Of a DNA stretch of 64,000 bases, positions 33,077-41,431 are shown one piece after another (the stretch's first letter is position 1; each line of letters starts with the position of its first letter). Source of the stretch: Bin103 sp002238925 (GTDB lineage Bacteria > Spirochaetota > Spirochaetia > SZUA-6 > Bin103); assembly GCA_965208065.1 (NCBI GenBank), contig OZ242313.1, positions 4,774,001-4,838,000 of the forward strand, given 5' to 3'. The notes below the pieces were generated by a model that was not told the DNA's origin, made no database searches, and was given only the letters and a program-made list of their open reading frames with translations. The position numbers and the translations under genes are program-made.

Positions 33077-33510
33077 CCTTCGAACGCTCCTTCGACATGG
33101 TGCACGACCACGCCGCCGCGGACCAGGATCACGTCGAATCGCTGGCGCAAGCCGCCGCAACGGTCCGCATTGCGCGCGACGTAGGCGCGGGCCACGGAAA
33201 GAATGCGTTGCTGCTTGCGCCGATCCACCGCGTGTTCCAATCCCTCCACCGGAACCCGCCGCCACGACTTCACCTCGACGAACACCAGTTCGTCGCCGTG
33301 CCGCGCCACCAGGTCGATCTCGCCGCGGCGCGTGCGCACGTTGCGGTCCAGCAACCGGTAACCGTGACGGCTCAGGTATACGGCGGCGATGGTCTCTCCG
33401 ATGGGCCCCAGTTGGGCCGCTCCGGTAGCCAAGGTTCCGTTACTCGTCAACTTCAATGACGCCGGTTGCCGCGGCGGCGCCCAAGCGGTTACCCGCTCGG
33501 AGCATGCCAT
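33073..33510 (-). CDS. yraN: YraN family endonuclease-like protein (UPF0102)
   Basis: The 145-residue protein has the Holliday-junction-resolvase-like fold: GETIAAVYLSRHGYRLLDRN, then TRRGEIDLVARHGDELVFVE followed by VK (the E-I-D-L ... F-V-E-V-K nuclease signature), and RQRFDVILV. ATG 33510 has GAGG five bases upstream. The segment before residue 30 is not conserved in the family. It follows the trmD-rplS group, its usual neighbourhood, after a 150-bp gap. Confidence 0.88.
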   Translation of the reverse strand: MACSERVTAWAPPRQPASLKLTSNGTLATGAAQLGPIGETIAAVYLSRHGYRLLDRNVRTRRGEIDLVARHGDELVFVEVKSWRRVPVEGLEHAVDRRKQQRILSVARAYVARNADRCGGLRQRFDVILVRGGVVVHHVEGAFEG

Positions 33511-33660
33511 CCATACCTCACGCGGCGGCCTGCCGGTGGCAAGACCGGAAGGTGCCGCACGCCCTGGGGCGAATCGATACAAAGCGAATCCTCGCTAATA
33601 GTATCGTCAACTTCTTGCCCGAGGTTATCCCCTTTCCGCCGCCATGCGGCCGGCGGGGCA

Positions 33661-34017
33661 TCAGCGTTTGCCGCCAACCAGTTCCTTGACCTTGGCCGCC
33701 TTGCCGACCCGGTCGCGCAGATAGTAGAGCTTGGCGCGGCGCACGCGGCCGCGGCGGATCACCTCGATGCGGGCGATCTTGGGGCTGTGCATCGGGAACA
33801 CTCGTTCCACGCCCACCCCGTAGGAGATCTTGCGCACCATGCAGGTCCGGGTCAGGCCCCTGCCGCGGATGCCGATGCAGATTCCCTCGTAGGCCTGGAT
33901 CCGCTCGTTCTTGCCCTCCACGATCCGGTAGTGGACGCGTATGGTGTCGCCGACGGCGAATGGCGGCAGGTCGTCGCGCTTCTGCGCCTGCTCAAGCTCG
34001 CGAATCAGGTTATTCAT
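33661..34017 (-). CDS. rplS: 50S ribosomal protein L19
   Basis: The 118-residue protein shows L19 landmarks: FAVGDTIRVHYRIVEGKNER, IQAYEGICIGIRGRGLTRT, and VERVFPMHSPKIARIEVIRR, then GRVRRAKLYYLRDRVGKAAK. Its ATG overlaps the trmD stop by four bases and a GGAGGA site lies about 8 bases upstream inside trmD. L19 sits at the subunit interface. Confidence 0.97.
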   Translation of the reverse strand: MNNLIRELEQAQKRDDLPPFAVGDTIRVHYRIVEGKNERIQAYEGICIGIRGRGLTRTCMVRKISYGVGVERVFPMHSPKIARIEVIRRGRVRRAKLYYLRDRVGKAAKVKELVGGKR

Positions 34018-34694
34018 GTTTGTTCCTCCGTGGTTAACAGATCAGGCCGCCGGCAGCGCGTCTTCAGCAGACGCTGCCGGTGGCGCCATTCGTCGATGCG
34101 GGCGTGGTTGCCCGACAGCAGCACCTCGGGCACGCGCTGCCCGTCGAATTCTTCCGGCCGCGTGTAATGCGGGTACTCCAGCAGGTTGTCGGCGAAGCTC
34201 TCGTCGCGCAGCGACTCACGGTTGATGACGCCGTCGACCACCCGCGCCACCGCCTCGATCACGACCATCGCGGGCACCTCGCCGCCGCCGAGCACGTAGT
34301 CGCCGATCGACAGTTCCTCGTCCACGTAGGCGTCGATAATGCGCTGGTCGATGCCCTCGTAGCGGCCCGCAATGAGCAGCACCGACTCGCGCTGCGCGTA
34401 GTCCTGCACGATGGCCTGGTTGAGCAGGCGGCCGCCCGGCGACAGGTACACGGTCCAGCGGTGCGCCGCATCAAGGCTGCTCAGCGCCGCCGCCAGCGGC
34501 TCCGGGCGCAGCACCATGCCGGCGCCGCCGCCGTACGGGTAGTCGTCGCAGCTGCGGTGGCGGTCGGTGGCGAAGTCGCGCAGCTGCACCAGTTCCACCG
34601 CCACCCGGCCGCTGCGCCGCGCGCGGCCGAGAATGCTGGACTCCAGGAATCCGTCGAATATCTCCGGAAACAGCGTGAGTACGGTGAATTTCAC
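34014..34694 (-). CDS. trmD: tRNA (guanine-N1)-methyltransferase
   Basis: TrmD methylates G37 in tRNAs with G36, preventing frameshifts. The 226-residue protein starts at GTG 34694 (VKFTVLTLFPEIFDGFLESS), overlapping the rimM stop by four bases. It has the knotted SPOUT-fold motifs DDYPYGGGAGMVLRPEPLA, LLIAGRYEGIDQRIIDAYVD, and ELSIGDYVLGGGEVPAMVVI. An open frame runs upstream across rimM in another phase but is a shadow. Confidence 0.96.
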   Translation of the reverse strand: MKFTVLTLFPEIFDGFLESSILGRARRSGRVAVELVQLRDFATDRHRSCDDYPYGGGAGMVLRPEPLAAALSSLDAAHRWTVYLSPGGRLLNQAIVQDYAQRESVLLIAGRYEGIDQRIIDAYVDEELSIGDYVLGGGEVPAMVVIEAVARVVDGVINRESLRDESFADNLLEYPHYTRPEEFDGQRVPEVLLSGNHARIDEWRHRQRLLKTRCRRPDLLTTEEQT

Positions 34695-35224
34695 GGCCGC
34701 TCGAACTCCCCGGACAACTCGATGCGGCGTGCGGCAATGTCGAGCACCGGTACGAACAGCTCCAGAAACGGGACCATGAACGGCTTGCCGGCGTCGTCGG
34801 TAACCTCCAGCATGTCGCCGCCGCCGGCCACCAGCACGTTGGTCACCGTGCCGACCGCTCGCACGCCCTGAAACACCGTACAGCCGCACAGGTCGGCGGC
34901 ATAGTACTCGCCGTCGGCGAGCGTGCTGGCCTCGCTGCGCGGCACCCACAACTCCCAACCGCTGAGTTCGCGCGCCTGCTCGGGCGTGGTCACCCCGGTC
35001 AATCTCATCACCACCTTGTTGCCGAGCGTGCGCACCGCATCCACCGCGGCGGTGCGCAGGCGGCCGCTGCGCGACTCGCGCAACTCCACCTCGGCGAGCC
35101 GAAACAGGTGTTCGGTGTCGCCGGAATAGGTGCGCACCGCCTGGAACCCGCGCACCCCGTAGGGCGCGCCCAGGCGGGCTGTAGCCAGTTTCTCCCGTTC
35201 GTCGATCACGCTGGACCCGTACAC
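34691..35224 (-). CDS. rimM: 16S rRNA processing protein RimM
   Basis: RimM assists maturation of the 30S head. The 177-residue protein has an N-terminal RimM domain (ATARLGAPYGVRGFQAVRTY) and a C-terminal PRC barrel (GTVTNVLVAGGGDMLEVTDD, then MVPFLELFVPVLDIAARRIE). GTG 35224 is the longest start, GTG 35209 is an alternative. Its place between khpA and trmD agrees with the usual order. Confidence 0.93.
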   Translation of the reverse strand: MYGSSVIDEREKLATARLGAPYGVRGFQAVRTYSGDTEHLFRLAEVELRESRSGRLRTAAVDAVRTLGNKVVMRLTGVTTPEQARELSGWELWVPRSEASTLADGEYYAADLCGCTVFQGVRAVGTVTNVLVAGGGDMLEVTDDAGKPFMVPFLELFVPVLDIAARRIELSGEFERP

Positions 35225-35257
35225 TCAAGTGCAGGCGCGGTGCACGCCCGCGCCTGC

Positions 35258-35491
35258 CTAGTCGAGAATCTCCAGCACCACGCGCTTGCCGGTCTTGGTG
35301 GCGGACGCGCCCAGGATGGTGCGGATCGACTTGGCGATCCGGCCGTGCTTGCCGATTACCTTGCCCAAGTCGTCGGCGCCGACTCGAAGCTCCAGAATGG
35401 TCGACTTCTCGCCCTCGATCATGCTCACCTCGACTTCATCGGGCTCGTCCACCAACGCTCTCGCTATGAACTCGACGAGTTCCTTCTCCAC
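35258..35491 (-). CDS. khpA: KH-domain RNA-binding protein KhpA
   Basis: The 77-residue protein is a single type II KH domain with the G-x-x-G loop in VGADDLGKVIGKHGRIAKSI. The GTG start at 35491 has AAGGAG 7 bases upstream. KhpA and its partner KhpB bind many RNAs. It lies between rpsP and rimM, its usual position. Confidence 0.95.
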   Translation of the reverse strand: MEKELVEFIARALVDEPDEVEVSMIEGEKSTILELRVGADDLGKVIGKHGRIAKSIRTILGASATKTGKRVVLEILD

Positions 35492-35544
35492 CAGTTGCTC
35501 CTTGCCACTCCTGCCACGGGGCCGCCTGCACGCGGCCGCGCCAC

Positions 35545-35805
35545 TCAGGTACGGCTAACGTAGACGTCGCGCTTGTTCAGGAGGCGGCGAACGGTGGGAG
35601 ACGGCTGCGCACCGCGCCGCAACCACGACTTGATCCGGTCCTCCTTGAGACGAATCTGCTGCTCCTCTTCCCGCTCGATCGGGTGATACAACCCGACCTC
35701 CTCAATGGCGCGCCCGTCGCGCGCCGCGCGGGTATCGATCACGATCAGCCGGTAAAACGGCCGTCCTCGCGTCCCGAATCTCTTCAAACGAATCTTGACA
35801 CTCAA
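35545..35805 (-). CDS. rpsP: 30S ribosomal protein S16, TTG start
   Basis: The 86-residue protein has the S16 pattern VKIRLKRFGTRGRPFYRLIV then DTRAARDGRAIEEVGLYHP. The only codon that gives the canonical N-terminus (xSVKIRLKRFG) is TTG at 35805, with GGAGAG upstream; a less common start that may lower translation. It follows ffh by 20 bp. Confidence 0.95.
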   Translation of the reverse strand: MSVKIRLKRFGTRGRPFYRLIVIDTRAARDGRAIEEVGLYHPIEREEEQQIRLKEDRIKSWLRRGAQPSPTVRRLLNKRDVYVSRT

Positions 35806-35825
35806 CCTGCCACTCTCCTCTTCGG

Positions 35826-37166
35826 TCAGCCGCCCATCTGCGCCAAGAACTGCTGCTGGAGCTTCTTGTTCTTGGTCATCTTCTTCATCGCCAGCGACAT
35901 CTTCTCGAACTTGCGCACCAGGCGGTTCACCTCGGAAACCGAAGTGCCGCTGCCCCGTGCCACCCGCTTGCGCCGACTCGGCCCGAGAATCCTCGGGTTG
36001 GAGCGCTCGCCGGGGGTCATGGACAGCATGATCGCCTCCTCGCGACGCAGTCCCTTCTCGTTCACCGCCCCGGACGCCACGGCCGCCTGCATGCCGGGCA
36101 GCTTTTCCACCAGCGAGGTGAGACTGCCCATCTTGCGCAACTCGCTGAGCTGCTCAAGATAATCGGCCATGGTAAACGTGCGCCGGCGCATCTTGCGCAC
36201 CAGCCGCTCGGCGCGCTCCTGGTCGAACGTCTCCTGCGCCTGCTCAACCAGCGAAACGACGTCGCCCATGCCGAGAATGCGCGATGCGACGCGGTCGGGA
36301 TGGAACGGCTCCAGAGCATCGTTCGACTCCCCGGTGCCGACGAACTTGATCGGCTTGCCGGTGATCTCGCGGATCGACAACGCGGCGCCGCCGCGGGTGT
36401 CGGAATCGAACTTGCTAAGAATAATACCGCTGAGCCCCACTTGACGATCAAATTCGCCCGCCACTTCCACGGCGGTCTGGCCGGTCATGGCATCCGCCAC
36501 CAGCAGGGTCTCCTGGGGGCTCGCCTCCCGGTTGATTTCGCGCAACTCGTCCATCAGCGCGTTATCGGCCTGCAGCCGCCCGGCGCTGTCGACGATTACC
36601 ACGTCGGCACTGCCGCCGCCGCGCGCGTGGCGCAGGCCGTCGCGCACGGTGGCCACGGCGCCGGCGCCGCCGGTGGGATCGCCGGTGAATACCGGCAGGT
36701 CGAGGGCGGCGCCGAGCTGCTGCAACTGTTCGATCGCCGCCGGACGGACGCGGTCGGCGGCGATCAGCAGCGGCTTGCGCCCCTGCCCGCTCAGGTGACG
36801 CGCCAGCTTCGCGGCCGTGGTGGTCTTGCCCGAGCCCTGCAGGCCCACGAGCAGAATTACCGACAGCGTGTCCGGGCCCTTCAGCACCAAGTCGGCGCGC
36901 TCGCCGCCGAGCAGCGCGGTCATGCGTTCGTGGACGATCCTCGTGAACTGCTGGCCCGGTGAAACGTCGCGCAGCACGCGTGCGCCGAGGGCCTCTTCCG
37001 TGGTACGGTTGACGAACCGCCGTACGACGCGCAGATTAACGTCTGCTTCAAGCAGGGCTACCTTGATCTCGCGCACCGCATCCTGGATGTTTTTCTCGGT
37101 GATGTGCGTTTTCCCGGAGACTTGACGGATAACGTCTCCGAGCTTGCTGGTGAGCCCGTCGAGCAT
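35826..37166 (-). CDS. ffh: Signal recognition particle protein Ffh
   Basis: Ffh targets nascent membrane proteins to the membrane. The 446-residue protein has the N domain (LTEKNIQDAVREIK-like, here ITEKNIQDAVREIKVALLEA), the G domain with P-loop GLQGSGKTTTAAKLARHLSG, VDSAGRLQ (usually D-T-A-G-R), SKFDSDTRGGAALS, and a Met-rich M domain ending MKKMTKNKKLQQQFLAQMGG. The ATG at 37166 gives the standard N-terminus. A promoter sits so close (-10 at 37181-37176) that the transcript would have almost no leader. Confidence 0.96.
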   Translation of the reverse strand: MLDGLTSKLGDVIRQVSGKTHITEKNIQDAVREIKVALLEADVNLRVVRRFVNRTTEEALGARVLRDVSPGQQFTRIVHERMTALLGGERADLVLKGPDTLSVILLVGLQGSGKTTTAAKLARHLSGQGRKPLLIAADRVRPAAIEQLQQLGAALDLPVFTGDPTGGAGAVATVRDGLRHARGGGSADVVIVDSAGRLQADNALMDELREINREASPQETLLVADAMTGQTAVEVAGEFDRQVGLSGIILSKFDSDTRGGAALSIREITGKPIKFVGTGESNDALEPFHPDRVASRILGMGDVVSLVEQAQETFDQERAERLVRKMRRRTFTMADYLEQLSELRKMGSLTSLVEKLPGMQAAVASGAVNEKGLRREEAIMLSMTPGERSNPRILGPSRRKRVARGSGTSVSEVNRLVRKFEKMSLAMKKMTKNKKLQQQFLAQMGG

Positions 37167-37175
37167 AGGCGTAGT

Positions 37176-37205
37176 TGTATAGCCGCCTCGTTATCTTCGT
37201 GTCAA
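37176..37205 (-). promoter_or_regulatory. Putative promoter of the ffh-rpsP-khpA-rimM-trmD-rplS operon
   Basis: TTGACA (37205-37200), 18 bp, TATACA (37181-37176) on the minus strand: perfect -35, 4 of 6 in -10. Start would be near 37169, about three bases before the ffh ATG, predicting a near-leaderless mRNA. The -35 box touches the tandem palindromic repeat at 37204-37243. Confidence 0.5.
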
Positions 37206-37243
37206 CGTGGACGTTCCAAAGGGAACGTGGACGTTCAAAAGGG
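37204..37243. promoter_or_regulatory. Two tandem 20-bp repeats with palindromic core, candidate operator
   Basis: AACGTGGACGTTCCAAAGGG at 37204-37223 is followed directly by a copy with a single mismatch at 37224-37243. Each contains the palindrome AACGT-GG-ACGTT. The 20-bp spacing places both cores on the same face of the helix. They lie between the divergent ffh and lipoprotein genes, directly upstream of the ffh -35. Confidence 0.55.
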
Positions 37244-37342
37244 GACCGCCCGCCGATGACGCCCATTTCGTCCAACCGGCCGGTTTACCGGCACCCGAGG
37301 GAGCCGCTATCATTGCACCGAGAGCGCCAACCCTCCAGCATC

Positions 37343-38677
37343 GTGTCAGCCAACCTGAATCGCGTCATAGCCATCATTATCGCCGCCGCCGCCACGGTTC
37401 TGCCCATTGCCGGCTGCACCGCCGCCGACGAGCCGGAAACGGAGAAGGCGCCGTTCGCGGTCGCCGCCGCTCAGCAGGAACAGACCGTGCGCGACCAGGC
37501 CGGCGGCGACGGCGGCGACAACCAGTCCGCGCTGAGCGTCCAGTTGCGCACCTTCGACGAACTCGTCGACGCGCTGCGCGAGCACTACGTGTTCAGCGAT
37601 CATCACGCGGTGCCGTGGGACGACCTGGAGAGCCGCTACCGGACCCGGGTGCTCGGCCTGCTGCGGTCGAGCGAGTTTCCCGACGTGGTGCGCGACATGA
37701 TGGACGAGTTGCCGCGCGACGCGGCGGTGTGGCAGTCCCGCGATGAACGCATCGACCGGCAGTCGACCGACGGCCGCAACTACGAGGGCATCGGCGCCTA
37801 CGTCGCGTTCCGCGCCGAGCCGCAGCCGCGTGTTATTCTGCTGTCGGTGATGCCCGGTTCGCCGGCCGAACGGGCCGGACTGCGCGATCACGACGCCCTG
37901 CTGGCGGTGGACGGAATCCCGGTCAGCGTGGACGAGGGCGAGGAGGTGGTGAACCGGATCCGCGGCCCGGCCGGTTCGGTGGTCAACCTGACCGTGCGCA
38001 CCCCCAACGCCGAGCCGCGCAACGTCGCGGTAACCCGCGGCAGCGTGCAGCTTACCGAAGGCGCCAACCGGGTGCGCTACGCACTGCTGCCGGAAACCAA
38101 CGTCGCCTACATCCTGCTGCCGCGCCAGAGCACCTCCACCCTGGGCGCCGAAGTCGCCCAGGCGCTCACCGTGATGGGCGGGGAGGTGGCGCTGCGCGGC
38201 GTCATTCTGGATCTGCGCATTGCCGCGCTCGGCAACAACTGGCCTCTGGACGAGATGCTCGGCATGTTCGGAAACGGGACACTGGGCGAGATGTACTCGG
38301 TGGCCGAGACCATCCCGCTGGTAATCGCCGGCCAGGACGTGGCCGGCTCGCAGACGCTGCCGCTCGCGTTGCTGGTCGGGCGCGATACCGAGGGCCTCCC
38401 GGAAATTTTTGCCGGCGCGCTGCAGAGCGTTGGCCGGGCGGTGTTGTTCGGCGCCCGCACCGGCGGCTACATCGAAGCCAGCCAGCTGGTGCCGTTGCCG
38501 GACGGCTCGCGGGTAATGATTTCGAGCACCTCCTACCGCACCGCGACCGGACTGGACGTGGGGCTGGCCGGCCTGGAACCCAACCTCAGCGTAAGCTTCG
38601 ATTGGGATGCGGTCACCGAGCAGGTGGACCCGGTGCGCAGCGCCTCGCAGGCGGCCCTGGTGGGAGCGGGCGGGTGA
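37343..38677 (+). CDS. Lipoprotein with PDZ and S41 protease-like domains lacking catalytic residues
   Basis: The 444-residue product starts at GTG 37343 and has a lipoprotein signal (AAATVLPIAGC). A CtpA-like helical region (about 60-130) is followed by a PDZ domain (GIGAYVAF, then VMPGSPAERAGLRDHDALLA) and an S41-like core (VAYILLPRQST, VILDLRIAALGNNWPLDEML, LALLVGRDTEGLPEIFAGAL, VGRAVLFGARTGGYIEASQL). In active CtpA enzymes the block before EI-x-A-G-A-L contains the nucleophilic Ser (G-S-A-S-A-S-E) and the following T-x-G-K-G contains the catalytic Lys; here they read RDTEGLPE and TGGYI. It is therefore probably a non-proteolytic binding protein. It overlaps the next gene by four bases (GTGA). 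Confidence 0.75.
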   Translation: MSANLNRVIAIIIAAAATVLPIAGCTAADEPETEKAPFAVAAAQQEQTVRDQAGGDGGDNQSALSVQLRTFDELVDALREHYVFSDHHAVPWDDLESRYRTRVLGLLRSSEFPDVVRDMMDELPRDAAVWQSRDERIDRQSTDGRNYEGIGAYVAFRAEPQPRVILLSVMPGSPAERAGLRDHDALLAVDGIPVSVDEGEEVVNRIRGPAGSVVNLTVRTPNAEPRNVAVTRGSVQLTEGANRVRYALLPETNVAYILLPRQSTSTLGAEVAQALTVMGGEVALRGVILDLRIAALGNNWPLDEMLGMFGNGTLGEMYSVAETIPLVIAGQDVAGSQTLPLALLVGRDTEGLPEIFAGALQSVGRAVLFGARTGGYIEASQLVPLPDGSRVMISSTSYRTATGLDVGLAGLEPNLSVSFDWDAVTEQVDPVRSASQAALVGAGG

Positions 38678-40062
38678 CGGCGGCGGCCGGCATCGGGACG
38701 GCGGCGGCGCGGTCGGCGCTGCTGCTGGCGGCGTGGCGCGGACAGCCCAGCCGCAAGCGGCCCCGGTGGTGGCGGCTGCCGGCGGTGGCGCTGGCGGCGC
38801 TGTTGCTGGCAACGTGTTCGGGCGACCGGGCCAGCATGCAGCAGAGCCCCCTGCTGCGCTTCGTGGAGCGCAAGTCGGGGCGCATCGCGATCATGGGCAG
38901 CGACGGCAACATCTACACCATGGACCAGGCCGGCGGTGCCCGCGTGCCGGTTACCGAAGACGCGGTGATCCCCGACCAGGAACGGGGACTGGTCCGCTAC
39001 TACCAGTTTCCCGCCTGGTCGCCCGACGACTCGCGCTTGGCGTTCATCGGCTACCAGGGCAACGACCAGATCGCCGCCACCAGCAGCGTATTCACCACCG
39101 CGCCGGACGGCACCAACATCGTGCAGGCGTTCTCCTCCGGCCAGTACCTGCCGCACACGCTGTACTGGTCTCCCGACGGGCGCCGGCTCACCTTCCTCAC
39201 CTCCACCGCGGGCAGCACCGCGTCGGCACTGCAGATCGTGCCGGCAGCCGGCGGCGAAGCCACCAAGCTGGACGCCGGCAATCCGTTCTACTGGTCGTGG
39301 GCGCCGGACGGCACCACGATCGTGGTGCATGCCGGCGGTTCCGGAGCCGCTTTTCGTTCGCGGCTCGCGTTTCTGAACGTGGACGGCGCCGTGTACGAGG
39401 AGGGGCTGTCGGTGCGGCCGGCGGCGTTCCAGACCCCGGCGTGGTCGCCGGACGGCAGCCGGCTGCTGGTGGCGGCGCAGGCCGGCGACCAGGCGGAGCT
39501 GGTCATGACCAACCGCGAAGGTTCGCTGTACCGGGTGTTGCACCGTGCCCGTACGGCGCCCGCCTTCGCCTGGTCGCCCGACGGCAACCGGGTGGCCTAT
39601 ATCACCCGCACCATCAACGAGGAGGGGGTGCAGGCCAATCTGCAGGTCGTCGACGCGGAGGAGCGCGCCACCGAACCCCTGGTGCTGACCGAGGAAACGC
39701 TGGTAATCGGATTCTTCTGGTCGCCGGACAGCGAAAAAATCGCCTACTTCGTGCCGGGAACGTACGTCAATCCCGACAACGAGGAGCAGCAGACGCTGTT
39801 CCTCACCCTTCACGTGCACAACCTGCGCCGCGACGCAAGCCGCGAGATTCACCGTTTCGTGCCCACCAGCCAGTTCATGCAGGTGGTGCAGCAATTCGAT
39901 CAGTTCTACCTCGCCGCCCGGGTGTGGTCGCCGGACAGCCGCAACCTCCTGTTTGCCGCCTATTCGCAGCAGGGGCCCGGCATCATGGTGGCGAAGGCGG
40001 ACAGCAGCCTCGCGCCGCGCCGCGTAGCCGACGGTCTGATCGGTTTCTGGTCGTGGCATTAG
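38674..40062 (+). CDS. TolB-like beta-propeller lipoprotein, copy 1
   Basis: The 462-residue product starts at GTG 38674, overlapping the previous stop. A basic N-terminus and hydrophobic segment end in ALAALLLATC, a plausible lipobox. The rest is a propeller of PD40/WD40-like blades, each with a W-S-P-D-G/S motif: FPAWSPDDSRLAF, LYWSPDGRRLTF, YWSWAPDGTTIVV, TPAWSPDGSRLLV, FAWSPDGNRVAY, FFWSPDSEKIAY, RVWSPDSRNLLF. Such propellers bind peptides or partner proteins. The second copy follows directly, and both begin with a related segment (here SGRIAIMGSDGNIYTMDQAG). Confidence 0.8.
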   Translation: MTAAAGIGTAAARSALLLAAWRGQPSRKRPRWWRLPAVALAALLLATCSGDRASMQQSPLLRFVERKSGRIAIMGSDGNIYTMDQAGGARVPVTEDAVIPDQERGLVRYYQFPAWSPDDSRLAFIGYQGNDQIAATSSVFTTAPDGTNIVQAFSSGQYLPHTLYWSPDGRRLTFLTSTAGSTASALQIVPAAGGEATKLDAGNPFYWSWAPDGTTIVVHAGGSGAAFRSRLAFLNVDGAVYEEGLSVRPAAFQTPAWSPDGSRLLVAAQAGDQAELVMTNREGSLYRVLHRARTAPAFAWSPDGNRVAYITRTINEEGVQANLQVVDAEERATEPLVLTEETLVIGFFWSPDSEKIAYFVPGTYVNPDNEEQQTLFLTLHVHNLRRDASREIHRFVPTSQFMQVVQQFDQFYLAARVWSPDSRNLLFAAYSQQGPGIMVAKADSSLAPRRVADGLIGFWSWH

Positions 40063-41405
40063 TCCGTTGGACTACAGCCGGTAACCGATTCCGCATTCCC
40101 GCCCTGGTGCTTGCCGCGGCCTCCCTGCTTGCCGCCTGCGGCGAGCAGCGCGCCCAACTCCCGTCCAACCCGCTGCTGCCGTACCTGCAACGCAAGGTGG
40201 GCCGCATCGGCTTCATCGGGCTGGACGGCAATATTCGCAGCGTAGACCAGACCGGTGCCCGCAACACGCCGCTTACCGAGGACGCCGGCGCCAACCGCGC
40301 CGCCCGCACCGCGGTCGCCTACAGCCAGCCCACCTGGTCTCCCGACGGCAGCAGCCTCGCCTTCGCGCGCACCGTAATCACCAGCCGGCGCAGCCTGACC
40401 AGTTCCATCTGGGTGGCCGCGGAAGGAGGCGAGCAGCCGCGCGAAGTATACCGCTCCGACCTGTTGCGCCCCATCTACCTGTACTGGTCACCCGACAGCG
40501 CCAAGCTGACCATGCTGTCGCAGCCGGTCGGCTCGGCCGAACTGGAGCTGGGGGTAATCGACGTGGCCGCGAACCGCTACCGGCAGCTCGACCAGGGACA
40601 GCCCTACTACTGGAGCTGGCTGCCCGACAATTCGGCGTTGATCACCCACGTCGGCGGCGACATCCGGTTCAACGACGCGGCGCGCCTGTCGCTGGTGCCG
40701 CTCGACCCCGCGGGCGTGAAGTCCGACTTCAACATCCCCCCGGCCGGGTTTCAGGCGCCGGCGGTGTCTGCCGACGGGCGCTACCTCGCCTACGTCACCG
40801 CCGGCCGCGGCGGCTCGGCGCTGGAGCTGCGCGAATTGCAGGGGCCGGGACAACGCCTGCTCGCCGACATCCCCGGATTCGCCTATTTCGCGTTCGCCCC
40901 GGGCGGCTCGCGCATCGCGGTGATGACGAGCGCACGCCCGGGCCCGTCGGCGGACGGCAAGCTGACCATTTTCGACATCGGCGAGGGCGCCGAGCTGGTG
41001 CTTCCGCACGACGACGTGATCGCCTTTTTCTGGGCGCCGAACGGCCGCCGCATCGCCTACCTGGTGCCGGCGCGCGCCGAAGATGAAGAGGCCGGTCTGC
41101 AAATCGACCCGCTGTTTGCCCGCGAGCAGGGCCCGTTCTACGCCGAGTTGCGGGTGGTCAACGTGCGGCGGGGCAACTCCTGGCGGGTAACACAGTTCCC
41201 CTTGAGTCCCCGGTTCGTGCGCGAGCAGTTGCCGTACTTCGATCAGTACCTGCGTTCCACGTCGGTGTGGTCGCCGGACAGCCGCTCGCTGGCCTACCCC
41301 GCGCTCACCACGGACGGCACGCCAGGCATCTTCGTGTCGCCCGCCAACGGCTCGCTGCGCCCGCGGCTGATCGCCGCGGGCGACTTCGCCCACTGGTCTC
41401 CTTAG
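40053..41405 (+). CDS. TolB-like beta-propeller lipoprotein, copy 2
   Basis: The 450-residue product starts at GTG 40053 inside the end of copy 1 (ten-base overlap). Lipobox ASLLAAC near residue 28. Blades show QPTWSPDGSSLAF, LYWSPDSAKLTM, YWSWLPDNSALIT, PAVSADGRYLAY, FAFAPGGSRIAV, FFWAPNGRRIAY, SVWSPDSRSLAY. After the lipobox it reads VGRIGFIGLDGNIRSVDQTG, clearly related to copy 1, so the pair arose by tandem duplication and has diverged strongly. The upstream protease-like protein is probably a functional partner, given the chain of overlaps. Confidence 0.8.
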   Translation: MALVRWTTAGNRFRIPALVLAAASLLAACGEQRAQLPSNPLLPYLQRKVGRIGFIGLDGNIRSVDQTGARNTPLTEDAGANRAARTAVAYSQPTWSPDGSSLAFARTVITSRRSLTSSIWVAAEGGEQPREVYRSDLLRPIYLYWSPDSAKLTMLSQPVGSAELELGVIDVAANRYRQLDQGQPYYWSWLPDNSALITHVGGDIRFNDAARLSLVPLDPAGVKSDFNIPPAGFQAPAVSADGRYLAYVTAGRGGSALELRELQGPGQRLLADIPGFAYFAFAPGGSRIAVMTSARPGPSADGKLTIFDIGEGAELVLPHDDVIAFFWAPNGRRIAYLVPARAEDEEAGLQIDPLFAREQGPFYAELRVVNVRRGNSWRVTQFPLSPRFVREQLPYFDQYLRSTSVWSPDSRSLAYPALTTDGTPGIFVSPANGSLRPRLIAAGDFAHWSP

Positions 41406-41431
41406 GATAGTTCGCGGGGCGAGCCCGGGCG

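Noticed and set aside
33511..33582. Longer yraN start at 33582.
   Set aside because: The 24 extra residues have no family match, and the ATG at 33510 has a ribosome-binding site.
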